Shown: positions 1 through 7,978 of the stretch, in pieces
How positions within the stretch are numbered: position 1 is the first letter of the stretch
Layout: each line of letters opens with the position of its first letter
Assembly (NCBI GenBank): GCA_027491355.1
Contig: JAIXWI010000036.1
Span: 1 to 64,000, forward strand
Direction: 5' to 3'
DNA length: 64,000 nucleotides
Origin: Bacteroidota bacterium
GTDB taxonomy: Bacteria > Bacteroidota > Bacteroidia > UKL13-3
Notes under the pieces: model-generated
The model's database searches: none
Seen by the model: only the letters and a program-made list of their open reading frames with translations
What the model was told of the DNA's origin: nothing
Translations under genes and position numbers: made by a program

Positions 1-1
1 A

Positions 2-124
2 GCAATATGGATTGCTGCGTCAGACGCGCGAAGAACAAGGACGCAGATAGATTTTAAGCCGATTGGCGGAGGTCTTGATTTTTGGGGTACCTTTTTTATC
101 AAGAAAAAAGGTACGAAAAAATGA
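2..124 (+). other. open reading frame entering from the left edge, probably not a real protein end
   Basis: A frame open from the window edge runs about 40 codons to a TGA at 122-124. Its last part is spelled by a perfect hairpin (87-114), so residues such as GTFFIKKKGTKK come from the inverted repeat itself. It could be the 3-prime end of a gene lying to the left, or a non-coding repeat that happens to be open. No family is recognised. Confidence 0.25.
87..114. repeat. perfect 11-bp inverted repeat (hairpin)
   Basis: GTACCTTTTTT at 87-97 pairs exactly with AAAAAAGGTAC at 104-114 around a 6-nt loop (ATCAAG). It may act as a bidirectional transcription terminator for a gene ending left of the window, or be a member of a dispersed hairpin family. 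The stem is mostly A-T, so its strength as a terminator is uncertain. Confidence 0.6.
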
Positions 125-181
125 CTTTTAAACTTTTACCGTTCAAAAGCAGCAAACTCTTTTTTTAAATTATTATCAAGC

Positions 182-420
182 AAAAAGGGAGAATCAAACC
201 AAAAACTATCGAACGGCCCTTCACGTACATTTAGAATTTCTTAAACAATTCACTTCACCTAATTCATATTGAACCCCTAAAGGGGTTCTGTTTCCGTGGT
301 GATGCATTTGTCTATGAATATGCAGCTACTACGTAGCTAGGGAATTGTAATACGAAAACAGTTTGAATGGAGTCATTTTTAATCTAGAAAAAAGGGAGAA
401 TCAAACAAAAACTATCGAAC
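182..420. repeat. direct repeat, two copies of a 32-33 nt unit
   Basis: The unit AAAAAGGGAGAATCAAAC followed by AAAAACTATCGAAC occurs at 182-214 (with one extra C) and at 389-420. The copies differ by a single-base indel and are 207 bases apart. No ORF explains the conservation, so this looks like a duplicated non-coding element. Confidence 0.8.
271..288. repeat. 18-nt palindrome
   Basis: GAACCCCT and AGGGGTTC flank two bases (AA), giving a perfect dyad. The loop is too small for a classic terminator and only a short T-rich stretch follows, so function is unknown. A protein-binding dyad or part of the local repeat cluster is possible. Confidence 0.5.
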
Positions 421-445
421 AACAATTCACTAGCTAAATACTCGC

Positions 446-497
446 ACCAACAACTCGCAAGCGACCATACACGAACCAACAACTCGCAAGCGACCAT
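446..497. repeat. tandem direct repeat, 23-nt unit with 29-nt period
   Basis: ACCAACAACTCGCAAGCG plus ACCAT is present exactly at 446-468 and again at 475-497, separated by 6 bases. It lies 65 bases upstream of the ruvB start. It could be an expandable repeat or a paired binding site; there are too few copies and too little spacer for a CRISPR array. Confidence 0.8.
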
Positions 498-561
498 TCA
501 AATTCGACCATTAAAACTACCCTTCATTAAACAATCACAATAAAATCCATAAATTCGTACT

Positions 562-1584
562 GTGAGGAATCCGAATTTAGACCCTGAAGAAAGTAACCTA
601 AACAATACTGAAAAAGATATTGAGCGTGTATTGCGCCCGAAATCTTTCGATGATTTTACAGGACAAGCCAATATTCTAGCCAACTTACATGTATTTGTGC
701 AAGCTGCAAAACAACGCAAAGAAGCACTCGACCACGTATTGTTGCATGGCCCTCCAGGATTGGGGAAAACCACTTTGGCACATATCATTGCCAATGAATT
801 AGGCGCCAATATCAAAACCACCAGTGGCCCTGTACTTGAAAAACCAGGAGACTTGGCGGGCTTACTCACCAATCTAGAATTTGGAGATGTATTGTTCATA
901 GATGAAATACACCGATTGAGTGCCGTGGTTGAAGAGTTTTTATACTCGGCCATGGAAGACTACAAAATCGACATCATGATTGACAGTGGTCCCAATGCCC
1001 GCAGCATACAAATAGAAATTGCACCCTTTACTTTAATTGGTGCCACTACCCGTTCGGGTTTGTTAACAGCTCCATTGAGGGCTCGTTTTGGCATCAATGC
1101 CCGATTGGAATATTACGACAAAAACCTCATGCGCAGCATCATTGGACGCTCTGCCGATATTTTGAATTCTTTCATTGACGAAGAAGCCGCATTTGAAATT
1201 GCACGCAGAAGCAGAGGAACGCCACGTATTGGAAATGCCTTATTGAGAAGAACCAGAGATTTTGCGCAAATCAAAGGCGATGGCACCATCAATTTACCCA
1301 TTGCACAGTTTGCATTGAATGCCTTGAATGTGGACGAAGAAGGATTGGACGAAATGGACAGCCGTATTTTAAAAACCATCATCGAAAAATTCAAAGGTGG
1401 ACCAGTTGGCTTGAATACCATTGCCACAGCCATTGGAGAAGATTCAGGCACCATTGAAGAAGTGTATGAACCCTATTTGATTCAAGAAGGATTCATGGTA
1501 AGAACACCAAGAGGAAGAGAAATTACAGAAAAGGCATACCGTCATTTGGGCATGGGTCCTAACTATAAAAACAAATTGTTTTAG
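562..1584 (+). CDS. ruvB: Holliday junction branch migration DNA helicase RuvB
   Basis: RuvB is the AAA+ motor that, with RuvA, drives branch migration of Holliday junctions. The 340-residue product has the full family layout: Walker A GPPGLGKT at residues 63-70, Walker B LFIDEIH at 111-117, sensor 1 ATTR at 161-164, the arginine-containing LRARFG stretch at 172-177, and a winged-helix C-terminus ([12 protein letters not shown] to [10 protein letters not shown]). The start is a GTG at 562, giving the Bacteroidota-typical opening R-N-P-N-L-D-P; no in-frame ATG lies nearby and no Shine-Dalgarno is visible. The lipid-kinase gene follows after 8 bases and is probably co-transcribed. Identity is secure. 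Confidence 0.97.
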   Translation: MRNPNLDPEESNLNNTEKDIERVLRPKSFDDFTGQANILANLHVFVQAAKQRKEALDHVLLHGPPGLGKTTLAHIIANELGANIKTTSGPVLEKPGDLAGLLTNLEFGDVLFIDEIHRLSAVVEEFLYSAMEDYKIDIMIDSGPNARSIQIEIAPFTLIGATTRSGLLTAPLRARFGINARLEYYDKNLMRSIIGRSADILNSFIDEEAAFEIARRSRGTPRIGNALLRRTRDFAQIKGDGTINLPIAQFALNALNVDEEGLDEMDSRILKTIIEKFKGGPVGLNTIATAIGEDSGTIEEVYEPYLIQEGFMVRTPRGREITEKAYRHLGMGPNYKNKLF

Positions 1585-1592
1585 AGAACACC

Positions 1593-2471
1593 ATGGCTAA
1601 GCAAACAATTTGGTTTGTCATCAATCCAATATCAGGAGGAAAAAACAAAAAACATATTCCATCCATCATTGAAAAGTATCTGGATAAAGCGAAATACGAA
1701 GCCCAAATTTTAACCACACAATCGGCTGTTCATACTTTACAATTGGCAAAAGAAGCAGTTGAAAAAAAAGTAGCTGTATTGGTAGCGGTGGGTGGAGATG
1801 GGACCATTAACAATATTGCGCAGTTTACTGCATTTTCAGAAACCAAATTGGGTATTATCCCCTTGGGTTCAGGCAATGGATTTGCAAGAGAACTGAAGCT
1901 CTTCGGCTCTGTAAAAAGGGCCATTCATTATATCAACCAAGGCAAAACAAAAAGGCTTGATAGCGGCAAAATGAACAATGAGTTTTTCATTAATTTATGC
2001 GGCATAGGTTTTGATGCACACGTAGGATCATTGTTTGCAGGATCAAGCAAAAGGGGCTTACAAACGTACTTGCAAATAATTTGGAGAGAGCTGATTCATT
2101 TCAAAGCACAGGCAGTGGAAATTACCACTGAAACTGAAAGCATCAATTCATCTATTTTCATGGTAAGTATTTGCAATGGACCTCAATTTGGCAACAATGC
2201 TTTTATTGCACCCAATGCCCAATTAGACGATGCACTTTTTGACATGACCCTCATCCATGAATTTCCGAAATGGAAAACACCCTTTATTGCAGCATGTATA
2301 TTGTTCAGAAAAATTCATTGGGTAAAAGAAATACAACAAATCAAATGCAAACAAATTCAAATCAACAGGGCTGAACCTGGTTTTGTAAACATTGATGGAG
2401 AGCCGCTTTGGATGCAAAAAGAATTGGTCATTGAACTTAATGCCCAATCAATAGAAATCATTTGCCCTTAG
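1593..2471 (+). CDS. diacylglycerol kinase / YegS-type lipid kinase family protein
   Basis: The 292-residue protein belongs to the DAGK catalytic family (YegS/DgkB/BmrU-like), soluble kinases that phosphorylate diacylglycerol or a related lipid with ATP. Visible motifs are NPISGGK at residues 11-17, the nucleotide-binding GGDGT at 67-71, and GSGNGFAR at 92-99; the C-terminal half has the usual beta-sandwich with a late DGEPL-type motif. Length matches the family. It begins 8 bases after ruvB. Its stop overlaps the stop of the convergent LtaS-like gene by 4 bases. Exact lipid substrate cannot be told from sequence. Confidence 0.9.
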   Translation: MAKQTIWFVINPISGGKNKKHIPSIIEKYLDKAKYEAQILTTQSAVHTLQLAKEAVEKKVAVLVAVGGDGTINNIAQFTAFSETKLGIIPLGSGNGFARELKLFGSVKRAIHYINQGKTKRLDSGKMNNEFFINLCGIGFDAHVGSLFAGSSKRGLQTYLQIIWRELIHFKAQAVEITTETESINSSIFMVSICNGPQFGNNAFIAPNAQLDDALFDMTLIHEFPKWKTPFIAACILFRKIHWVKEIQQIKCKQIQINRAEPGFVNIDGEPLWMQKELVIELNAQSIEIICP

Positions 2472-4357
2472 TGAATTTGGGTTTGGTTATTTTTTAAACG
2501 ATTACAGTATTGCTGAATCACCGCTTTCATTTTTTTATCTAAAATATTTTGTTCGGGCAATTGGGTATTCACTAAATTTATTACTTGTAAACTATCTGCT
2601 GAAACATTAAATAAACCAAGGGCTTGTTTGCCATCAAACTGATACACCCAAGGGTATTGAACCAGCTGAAAATAGCCATCTTGAAACTGAACGGCAAAAC
2701 TATCATTAGGGTAAGAACCAAAACCAAAACAGGTATCCGGTATTTGTAATTCAGTTAAAGCAATTGGCAAAACATCTAACTGCGAAACACATCTACTGAT
2801 CTTTTGAGCTGCTGCTTTTGAACCGGGCTTAAATACCAAAAATGGAATTTGAAATTTGCCTTGACTGGTTTGAAAATAAGGTTTTTCATTTTCTGATGAA
2901 TGGTCGGCAGTAACAACAAATACTGTGTTCTTGTACCAATTGGTTTTTGCTGCTTGTTCAAAGAAATGGCGCAAGGCAAAATCTACATATTGAATGCTTT
3001 TGTGAATGGGCAAAGTACCCTCCGTAAATTTACCTTTCAATTCATTGGGTAAGGTATAAGGATGGTGCGATGAGAGTGTGAACAAACAAGAATAAAAAGG
3101 CGTTTTTTTCTGGTTCAATTCCTGCACCCAATAATTCAAATAGTGGTGATCGAAAATGCCCCAGTTACCATCAAAATGAGCTGGATTGGGGTATTCGTTT
3201 AGGCCAAAATAATTGCCACTATTGGTAATTGAAATTAAATTATCAAAACTCATGGTGCCATTTTTACCTCCATGATAAAAGCTACAATTGTAATTGTATT
3301 TTTTTAAGTAAGAACCCAATCCATCTAAATGGTTATTTTGGTAATAACTGTTGATGTATTCTATTCCTTTCCAACTTGGCATAGCTGTTACTATTGCAGG
3401 CACACCTTCAATTGAGCGTTTGCCATTGGCATAAGCATGCGTATAGTTATCTGAAAGCAATAGCAAGGAATCTAAAAAGGGGGTATAAGAAATACCACTG
3501 GCTTGTTTGCCTAAATATTCTTTTCCAAAACTTTCTAATACAATCACTACTAAATTTTTCAGGTTGGGATTTGAATTTTTTAATACATGAATAGGCGAAT
3601 AAAGTTGAGCCAATTCTTCTTCTTTAAAATAACTAACAGTTTCAAGACCTTGCTGTTGAACCGACATCAACACATTGAATCCTGTATTGAGCACCAATGC
3701 TGTATTTTTAGCCCCTGTGTATTTAGCGGCATCAGCTGCATTCAATGGCATCAAACCAGCTCCACCCCTCGCGCCTAAAAAGGCAAGCATTGAAATCAAA
3801 AAAAAACGAAAAGCAAATTGCAATTTGTTCCTGTTTTCAAACTGAGCTGCATCTATTTCGCTGCTTCCAATTTTGTTTAAATTCAAGACATAGATAATGG
3901 GCAAGAACAATAAAGGAATATACCAATAGTCTAAGAAATAAGCGGCCATTTGACCCGACCAATCTTTGCTGGCATAAAACAAATCAATGCCACTTCTTTT
4001 ACCAGAGAATTTCAGGTAGATGCTGTCGATGAAATTAAGAAATAAAAACAAAGCATTGATCAGGATAAACAACAAATGAGTGAAAGGTTGAATTCGTTGA
4101 TACCATTTTTTATTCCAAGGCATCAATTCAAGTAAAATAAGCCAAGCATTGGTATATACAATCACCGACAAATCAAAACGCATACCTACCCAAAACACTT
4201 TCAGAATTTGCGAAAATTCTTGCTGCATAAAACTCGGGTTCAGTATTAAAAAAACCAAACGCGCATAGGCATAGCAAATCAACAACAGCAATAAACTCCA
4301 GAAAATACTTTTGTTCTGTTTTAAAAAAGACAAGCTATGGGTACGCAACCAATTCAT
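2468..4357 (-). CDS. LTA synthase family / sulfatase-fold membrane phosphotransferase
   Basis: A 629-residue inner-membrane enzyme: about five membrane segments in the first 200 residues, then a periplasmic alkaline-phosphatase/sulfatase-fold domain. Family residues are recognisable: VVIVLESFGKE (metal-binding Glu near 275), NGKRSIEG near 311-318 (Ser in the nucleophile position where LtaS has Thr), FYHGGKNG, and TADHSSE close to the end of the domain. Relatives transfer phosphoglycerol or phosphoethanolamine to envelope glycans or lipids. In a Gram-negative host the acceptor is unknown. It is convergent with the lipid-kinase gene and followed upstream on the same strand (0-base gap) by the ABC permease gene, suggesting one minus-strand operon. 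Confidence 0.88.
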   Translation of the reverse strand: MNWLRTHSLSFLKQNKSIFWSLLLLLICYAYARLVFLILNPSFMQQEFSQILKVFWVGMRFDLSVIVYTNAWLILLELMPWNKKWYQRIQPFTHLLFILINALFLFLNFIDSIYLKFSGKRSGIDLFYASKDWSGQMAAYFLDYWYIPLLFLPIIYVLNLNKIGSSEIDAAQFENRNKLQFAFRFFLISMLAFLGARGGAGLMPLNAADAAKYTGAKNTALVLNTGFNVLMSVQQQGLETVSYFKEEELAQLYSPIHVLKNSNPNLKNLVVIVLESFGKEYLGKQASGISYTPFLDSLLLLSDNYTHAYANGKRSIEGVPAIVTAMPSWKGIEYINSYYQNNHLDGLGSYLKKYNYNCSFYHGGKNGTMSFDNLISITNSGNYFGLNEYPNPAHFDGNWGIFDHHYLNYWVQELNQKKTPFYSCLFTLSSHHPYTLPNELKGKFTEGTLPIHKSIQYVDFALRHFFEQAAKTNWYKNTVFVVTADHSSENEKPYFQTSQGKFQIPFLVFKPGSKAAAQKISRCVSQLDVLPIALTELQIPDTCFGFGSYPNDSFAVQFQDGYFQLVQYPWVYQFDGKQALGLFNVSADSLQVINLVNTQLPEQNILDKKMKAVIQQYCNRLKNNQTQIH

Positions 4358-5590
4358 TTATTCAAATCGAAGGGCTTCAATAGGGTCTAATTTTGATGCT
4401 TTGATAGCTGGGTAAATGCCACTGATTAAACCAACAAGTATACACAACACGATACCACTTCCCATCCATAACCAAGGCACGATGAATCCGCCACCCACCA
4501 GCGCAGAGACAATATTCCCTATACTGATTCCTAGAACAATGCCACCCAATCCACCTATTTGACAAATGACAATGGCTTCAATTAAGAATTGTTTTTTAAT
4601 TTCATTGCTGGTTGCACCAATGGCTTTTCTGATACCAATTTCTCGGGTTCTTTCTGTTACCGAAACCAACATGATATTCATCAAACCAACAGCTGCTCCT
4701 AATAAAGTAATCAAACCAATGATAGATGCAGCCATGGTCACATATTTGAGGTTATCAATTAAATCTTCAGAAACACTGTCGGCTTTAAACACTTCAAAAT
4801 TATTCGGAATCACAACAGGTAATTTTCTGATTTTCCTGAACAAGCTACTCGCCTCTTCAATGGCAAAATTAATTTGGGTTGCATCTTTGACCATTACAGT
4901 AATAACACTGCTCATATTGGGAGTAGAAAATGCCTGATAGGCCATATCAATTGGAACAATTACCAAACGGTCTCCACCAAATCCCATGCTTGAGCCTTTT
5001 TCTTTTAAAACACCAATAATTTTAAATTTTGCGCCCCCAATTAATATGGACTCGCCAACTGCTTCTTTGTTCCTGAATAATTTTTGTTTGATTTCTTTTC
5101 CAATCAATACATGGCTTGCTCCATGGTTGATTTCTTTGTCTTGAAAATTTCTACCTCTGTCTATTTCATAGCCAGCTACAGCCAAATAATTGGCATCAGC
5201 ACCCATTACCATCACATTCGGATCTGTTTTCAAAGATTCATGTTTGATGGTGCTTGCAAAACTCGCATTCACGCTCATAGAAACAGTAGCAGGAAAATGA
5301 AAATCATTTGCAAAAGTTTTGGCCTCTGTATAAGAAATGGTTTTATACTTTTTTTGCTGTCTATTTTTACCGGAAAAATGAACACTTTGACCTTTATTTT
5401 TAATGTTAAAGGTATTGGCACCCATGCTAGAAAAATTTGAGTTGATAGAAGCTTTGATGCCATCAATTGCCGTTAAAATACCTACCAAGGCCATGATCCC
5501 TAATGAAATAATCAATGCAGTAATGACAGCCCTCAAAGCATTGCCCCTGATAGAATTGATTGCAATCCCTATGTTTTCTTTGATAGTCAT
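4358..5590 (-). CDS. MacB/FtsX-type ABC transporter permease
   Basis: The 410-residue protein has one N-terminal membrane helix (residues about 20-42), a large periplasmic MacB_PCD-like domain, and three C-terminal helices including the ERTREIGIRKAIGA signature of the FtsX/MacB permease family. Such permeases work as mechanotransmission ABC systems in lipoprotein or peptide export. No partner ATPase gene is adjacent here, so it must pair with an ATPase encoded elsewhere. Its ATG overlaps the stop of the upstream IscA-fold gene by 4 bases (ATGA), which implies translational coupling. Confidence 0.9.
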   Translation of the reverse strand: MTIKENIGIAINSIRGNALRAVITALIISLGIMALVGILTAIDGIKASINSNFSSMGANTFNIKNKGQSVHFSGKNRQQKKYKTISYTEAKTFANDFHFPATVSMSVNASFASTIKHESLKTDPNVMVMGADANYLAVAGYEIDRGRNFQDKEINHGASHVLIGKEIKQKLFRNKEAVGESILIGGAKFKIIGVLKEKGSSMGFGGDRLVIVPIDMAYQAFSTPNMSSVITVMVKDATQINFAIEEASSLFRKIRKLPVVIPNNFEVFKADSVSEDLIDNLKYVTMAASIIGLITLLGAAVGLMNIMLVSVTERTREIGIRKAIGATSNEIKKQFLIEAIVICQIGGLGGIVLGISIGNIVSALVGGGFIVPWLWMGSGIVLCILVGLISGIYPAIKASKLDPIEALRFE

Positions 5591-5895
5591 GATTGGGAAT
5601 TGAGTTGATTGCGTTCAACCAATTGAAACCCTTTTTTGTCATTCTTTTCAACAAAATCAATGACCATACCTGCAAAGAAAAAAACCTGACCTGGGTGGTA
5701 AATCAATTGAATGCCATCGACTTCCGATTGTTGGTCTTTTTCAGTAGGTTCATCAAAACCAATGACCAAACCTTTATCTGTTGCATTTTTCTGTTTGATA
5801 CCAATTCTTAGCAAATGTGTAGCAGGCACCATGAGTTGATTTCGGTATGCTGATATGGCTTGTTTAGCTGCTGCTGTAAATTCAATGAGTTGCAT
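5587..5895 (-). CDS. HesB/IscA-fold protein lacking cysteines
   Basis: 102 residues align by eye with the A-type iron-sulfur carrier fold: an N-terminal FTAAAKQAI helix, LLRIGIK strand, a GFDEPTEKD segment matching the EFVDEPTPED region of IscA, then GIQLIYHPGQVFFFAGMVIDF and GFQL. All three cysteines that bind the cluster in IscA/SufA are missing and the protein contains no cysteine at all. It cannot be a standard cluster carrier; a structural or regulatory role is possible. It sits between pyrD (1-base gap upstream) and the ABC permease (4-base overlap downstream). Family assignment is by pattern recognition and should be confirmed by profile search. Confidence 0.7.
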   Translation of the reverse strand: MQLIEFTAAAKQAISAYRNQLMVPATHLLRIGIKQKNATDKGLVIGFDEPTEKDQQSEVDGIQLIYHPGQVFFFAGMVIDFVEKNDKKGFQLVERNQLNSQS

Positions 5896-5896
5896 G

Positions 5897-6952
5897 TTAT
5901 TTAATTTTTTTGAATGCCATACTGATTTGTTTCACCAATCCTGGACCTTCGTATATAAAGCCTGTGTAGAGTTGAACCAAAGACGCACCATTTTTTAATT
6001 TGTCAGTTGCACTAGAAACACTGTCAATGCCTCCAACACCAATCAATGGCAATTGCCCTTCTGTTTGCTGGTAAATATAATTCAAAACTTCGGTAGCATG
6101 CGTAAACAATGCTTTTCCACTGTAGCCTCCATTGCCAATTTTTTCTAATTTCTCAACAGCTGTTTGTAATTGTTTACGTTCTATAGTAGTATTGGTGGCT
6201 ACAATGCCATTGATACCCGTTTCTTTAACGATTTCAATGACATCATCCAATTGAGTGAAGGTTAAGTCTGGGGCAATTTTTAAGAAGATGGGCTTAGATG
6301 CAAAATCTTTTTTTACAAATTGGTTTCTCAAATCAACCAAGGTGCCTAAAATTTCAGTCAATGGACCTTTTTCTTGGAGGGCTCTTAATCCTGGGGTGTT
6401 GGGTGAACTGACATTGACAACAAAATAATCAACATACGCATACATTTTTTCAAAACAAATGCGGTAATCATTGACTGCTTGTTCGTTTGGTGTATTTTTA
6501 TTTTTACCAATATTTCCTCCAACAATTAGACCTTTGGGTCTTTTTTTCAAGCGTTCAACCACGGCTTCAACGCCATCATTGTTAAAGCCCATTCTGTTAA
6601 TGATTCCTCCATCCTTCTTAAGCCTGAACAACCTTGGCTTATCGTTACCAGCTTGTTCCAAAGGTGTTACCGTTCCAATTTCAACAAAACCAAAACCCAA
6701 TGCAGACAACTCATTCAAATAAGCTGCATTTTTATCGAATCCTGCAGCCAGGCCAACCCTGTTTGGAAAGCGAATGCCCTCAAATTCGAAAGAATTTTCA
6801 ACAAAATAATATTGTCGTATGAATGCCTTCAAAAAAGGCACTTTACACAGCATTTTCAGACAGTAGAATGTAAAATGATGCGCTGTTTCTGCTGGTAATA
6901 AAAATAATAGACTGCGGATAAACTTGTACAAAACGTTAATTTTAGCTAACAA
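5897..6952 (-). CDS. pyrD: dihydroorotate dehydrogenase (quinone), class 2
   Basis: PyrD oxidises dihydroorotate to orotate in pyrimidine synthesis, passing electrons to the membrane quinone pool. The 351-residue protein has the class 2 N-terminal membrane-associating helix (residues 1-50), NRVGLAAGFDKNA at 64-76, FVEIGTVTP at 89-97, NRMGFNN at 119-125 and VNVSSPNTPG at 179-188, which holds the catalytic serine characteristic of class 2 enzymes. FMN-phosphate-binding glycines occur in GVGGIDS and the final TGFIYEGP. Length is normal. It is the first gene of the minus-strand run and has about 220 bases of non-coding sequence between it and divergent sdhC. Confidence 0.96.
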   Translation of the reverse strand: MLAKINVLYKFIRSLLFLLPAETAHHFTFYCLKMLCKVPFLKAFIRQYYFVENSFEFEGIRFPNRVGLAAGFDKNAAYLNELSALGFGFVEIGTVTPLEQAGNDKPRLFRLKKDGGIINRMGFNNDGVEAVVERLKKRPKGLIVGGNIGKNKNTPNEQAVNDYRICFEKMYAYVDYFVVNVSSPNTPGLRALQEKGPLTEILGTLVDLRNQFVKKDFASKPIFLKIAPDLTFTQLDDVIEIVKETGINGIVATNTTIERKQLQTAVEKLEKIGNGGYSGKALFTHATEVLNYIYQQTEGQLPLIGVGGIDSVSSATDKLKNGASLVQLYTGFIYEGPGLVKQISMAFKKIK

Positions 6953-7174
6953 ATTTAACCCTTCCTACATCAATTATTCAAACTTTACAAAATTCTTGTG
7001 TTTACTAAACTTTTCTTTAGTTGCTTGGTTTATAGCATTGAAACAATTGTTTAAGTCAGTATTATTTAGAATGAGTATAAATATGAGCAAAATGTTCAAA
7101 ATAAATGAGCTGAAAACTTTTATAAATGACTAGGCATCTTAAATTCGCAGGCACTGAAAAAACTACAAACAAAC

Positions 7175-7963
7175 ATGAATTGGGTAACTAAATTATTTTC
7201 ATCATCATTGGGTAAGAAATTCATCATGGGTCTTACCGGATTATTTCTCTGTACCTTTTTGGTCGTTCACATGATTGGAAATTTACAATTGTTCAAAAAC
7301 GACCAAGGATTGGCATTCAATCTTTACGCTGTTTTAATGACAACCAATCCATTCATCAAAACAGTTTCTTACTTGTTGTATTTGTCTATCATTGGCCATG
7401 CCATTCAAGGTATTTATTTGGTTTTCAAAAACAAACAATCAAGACCCGTTGAGTACGCAGTTTATGATGGCAAAGCGAGTAGCACTTGGGCCAGCAGAAA
7501 CATGGGCTTACTAGGCACCATTCTATTGGTTTTTATTGCTGTTCATTTAAGTGATTTCTGGTTCGAATACAAATTTGGTCATGTGCCATATGCAACTTAC
7601 GCAACCAATTTGGAAAATGGCGAAGTAAAATTCATGCCTGCTCCCGCAGAATACAAACAATTCAACAAACTAGAGGAAACTACCATGAGCACACCCGAAG
7701 GTCAGTTCAAAATTACCATCGTTAAAAACTTGTACTTAGAAGTAGCAGAAGGCTTCAAAAACCCATGGTTGGTGATTGTGTATTTATTGTCTATGTGTGC
7801 TGTTAGTTTCCACTTGTATCATGGATTTCAAAGTGCTTTCAAAACTTTTGGTATCAACCATCCAAAAATAAACGGTGCGGTTAACTTTATTGGAACTTGG
7901 TTATTTGCAATTGCAATTCCTGCTGGTTTTGCTGCCATGCCATTGTACTTTTTCTTTAAGTAA
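7175..7963 (+). CDS. sdhC: succinate dehydrogenase cytochrome b subunit
   Basis: Membrane anchor of the B-type (single-subunit, di-heme) succinate:quinone oxidoreductase common in Bacteroidota. The 262-residue protein has five hydrophobic helices with the family histidines, for example LVVHMIGN near residue 30, IGHAIQG near 75, IAVHLSDF near 120 and FHLYHGFQSA near 213. An insertion between helices 3 and 4 (about residues 135-190) makes it somewhat longer than many relatives. It begins the sdhCAB operon, with sdhA 15 bases downstream. The ATG follows an A-rich leader without a Shine-Dalgarno, as usual in this phylum. Confidence 0.94.
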   Translation: MNWVTKLFSSSLGKKFIMGLTGLFLCTFLVVHMIGNLQLFKNDQGLAFNLYAVLMTTNPFIKTVSYLLYLSIIGHAIQGIYLVFKNKQSRPVEYAVYDGKASSTWASRNMGLLGTILLVFIAVHLSDFWFEYKFGHVPYATYATNLENGEVKFMPAPAEYKQFNKLEETTMSTPEGQFKITIVKNLYLEVAEGFKNPWLVIVYLLSMCAVSFHLYHGFQSAFKTFGINHPKINGAVNFIGTWLFAIAIPAGFAAMPLYFFFK

Positions 7964-7978
7964 AAAATAAACAGAGAT

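Larger units (their letters stand above)
125..561. other. gene-free stretch before ruvB
   Basis: No convincing coding frame, tRNA or known RNA is seen on either strand in this 437-base stretch. It holds two related direct repeats (182-214 and 389-420), a tandem 23-nt repeat (446-497) and a small palindrome (271-288). The minus-strand open frame from 953 to 498 is a shadow of ruvB. The ruvB promoter must lie here, but no TAnnTTTG box with a good -33 partner stands out. Confidence 0.6.

Noticed and set aside
446-497. possible CRISPR repeat
   Set aside because: Only two 23-nt units with a 6-base spacer and no cas genes nearby.
498-953. 151-codon minus-strand frame over the start of ruvB
   Set aside because: It lies opposite the well-conserved RuvB N-terminus, has no recognisable features, and is a typical shadow frame.
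6924-7133. 69-codon plus-strand frame between pyrD and sdhC
   Set aside because: No family match or good start context, and partly antisense to pyrD; treated as intergenic.
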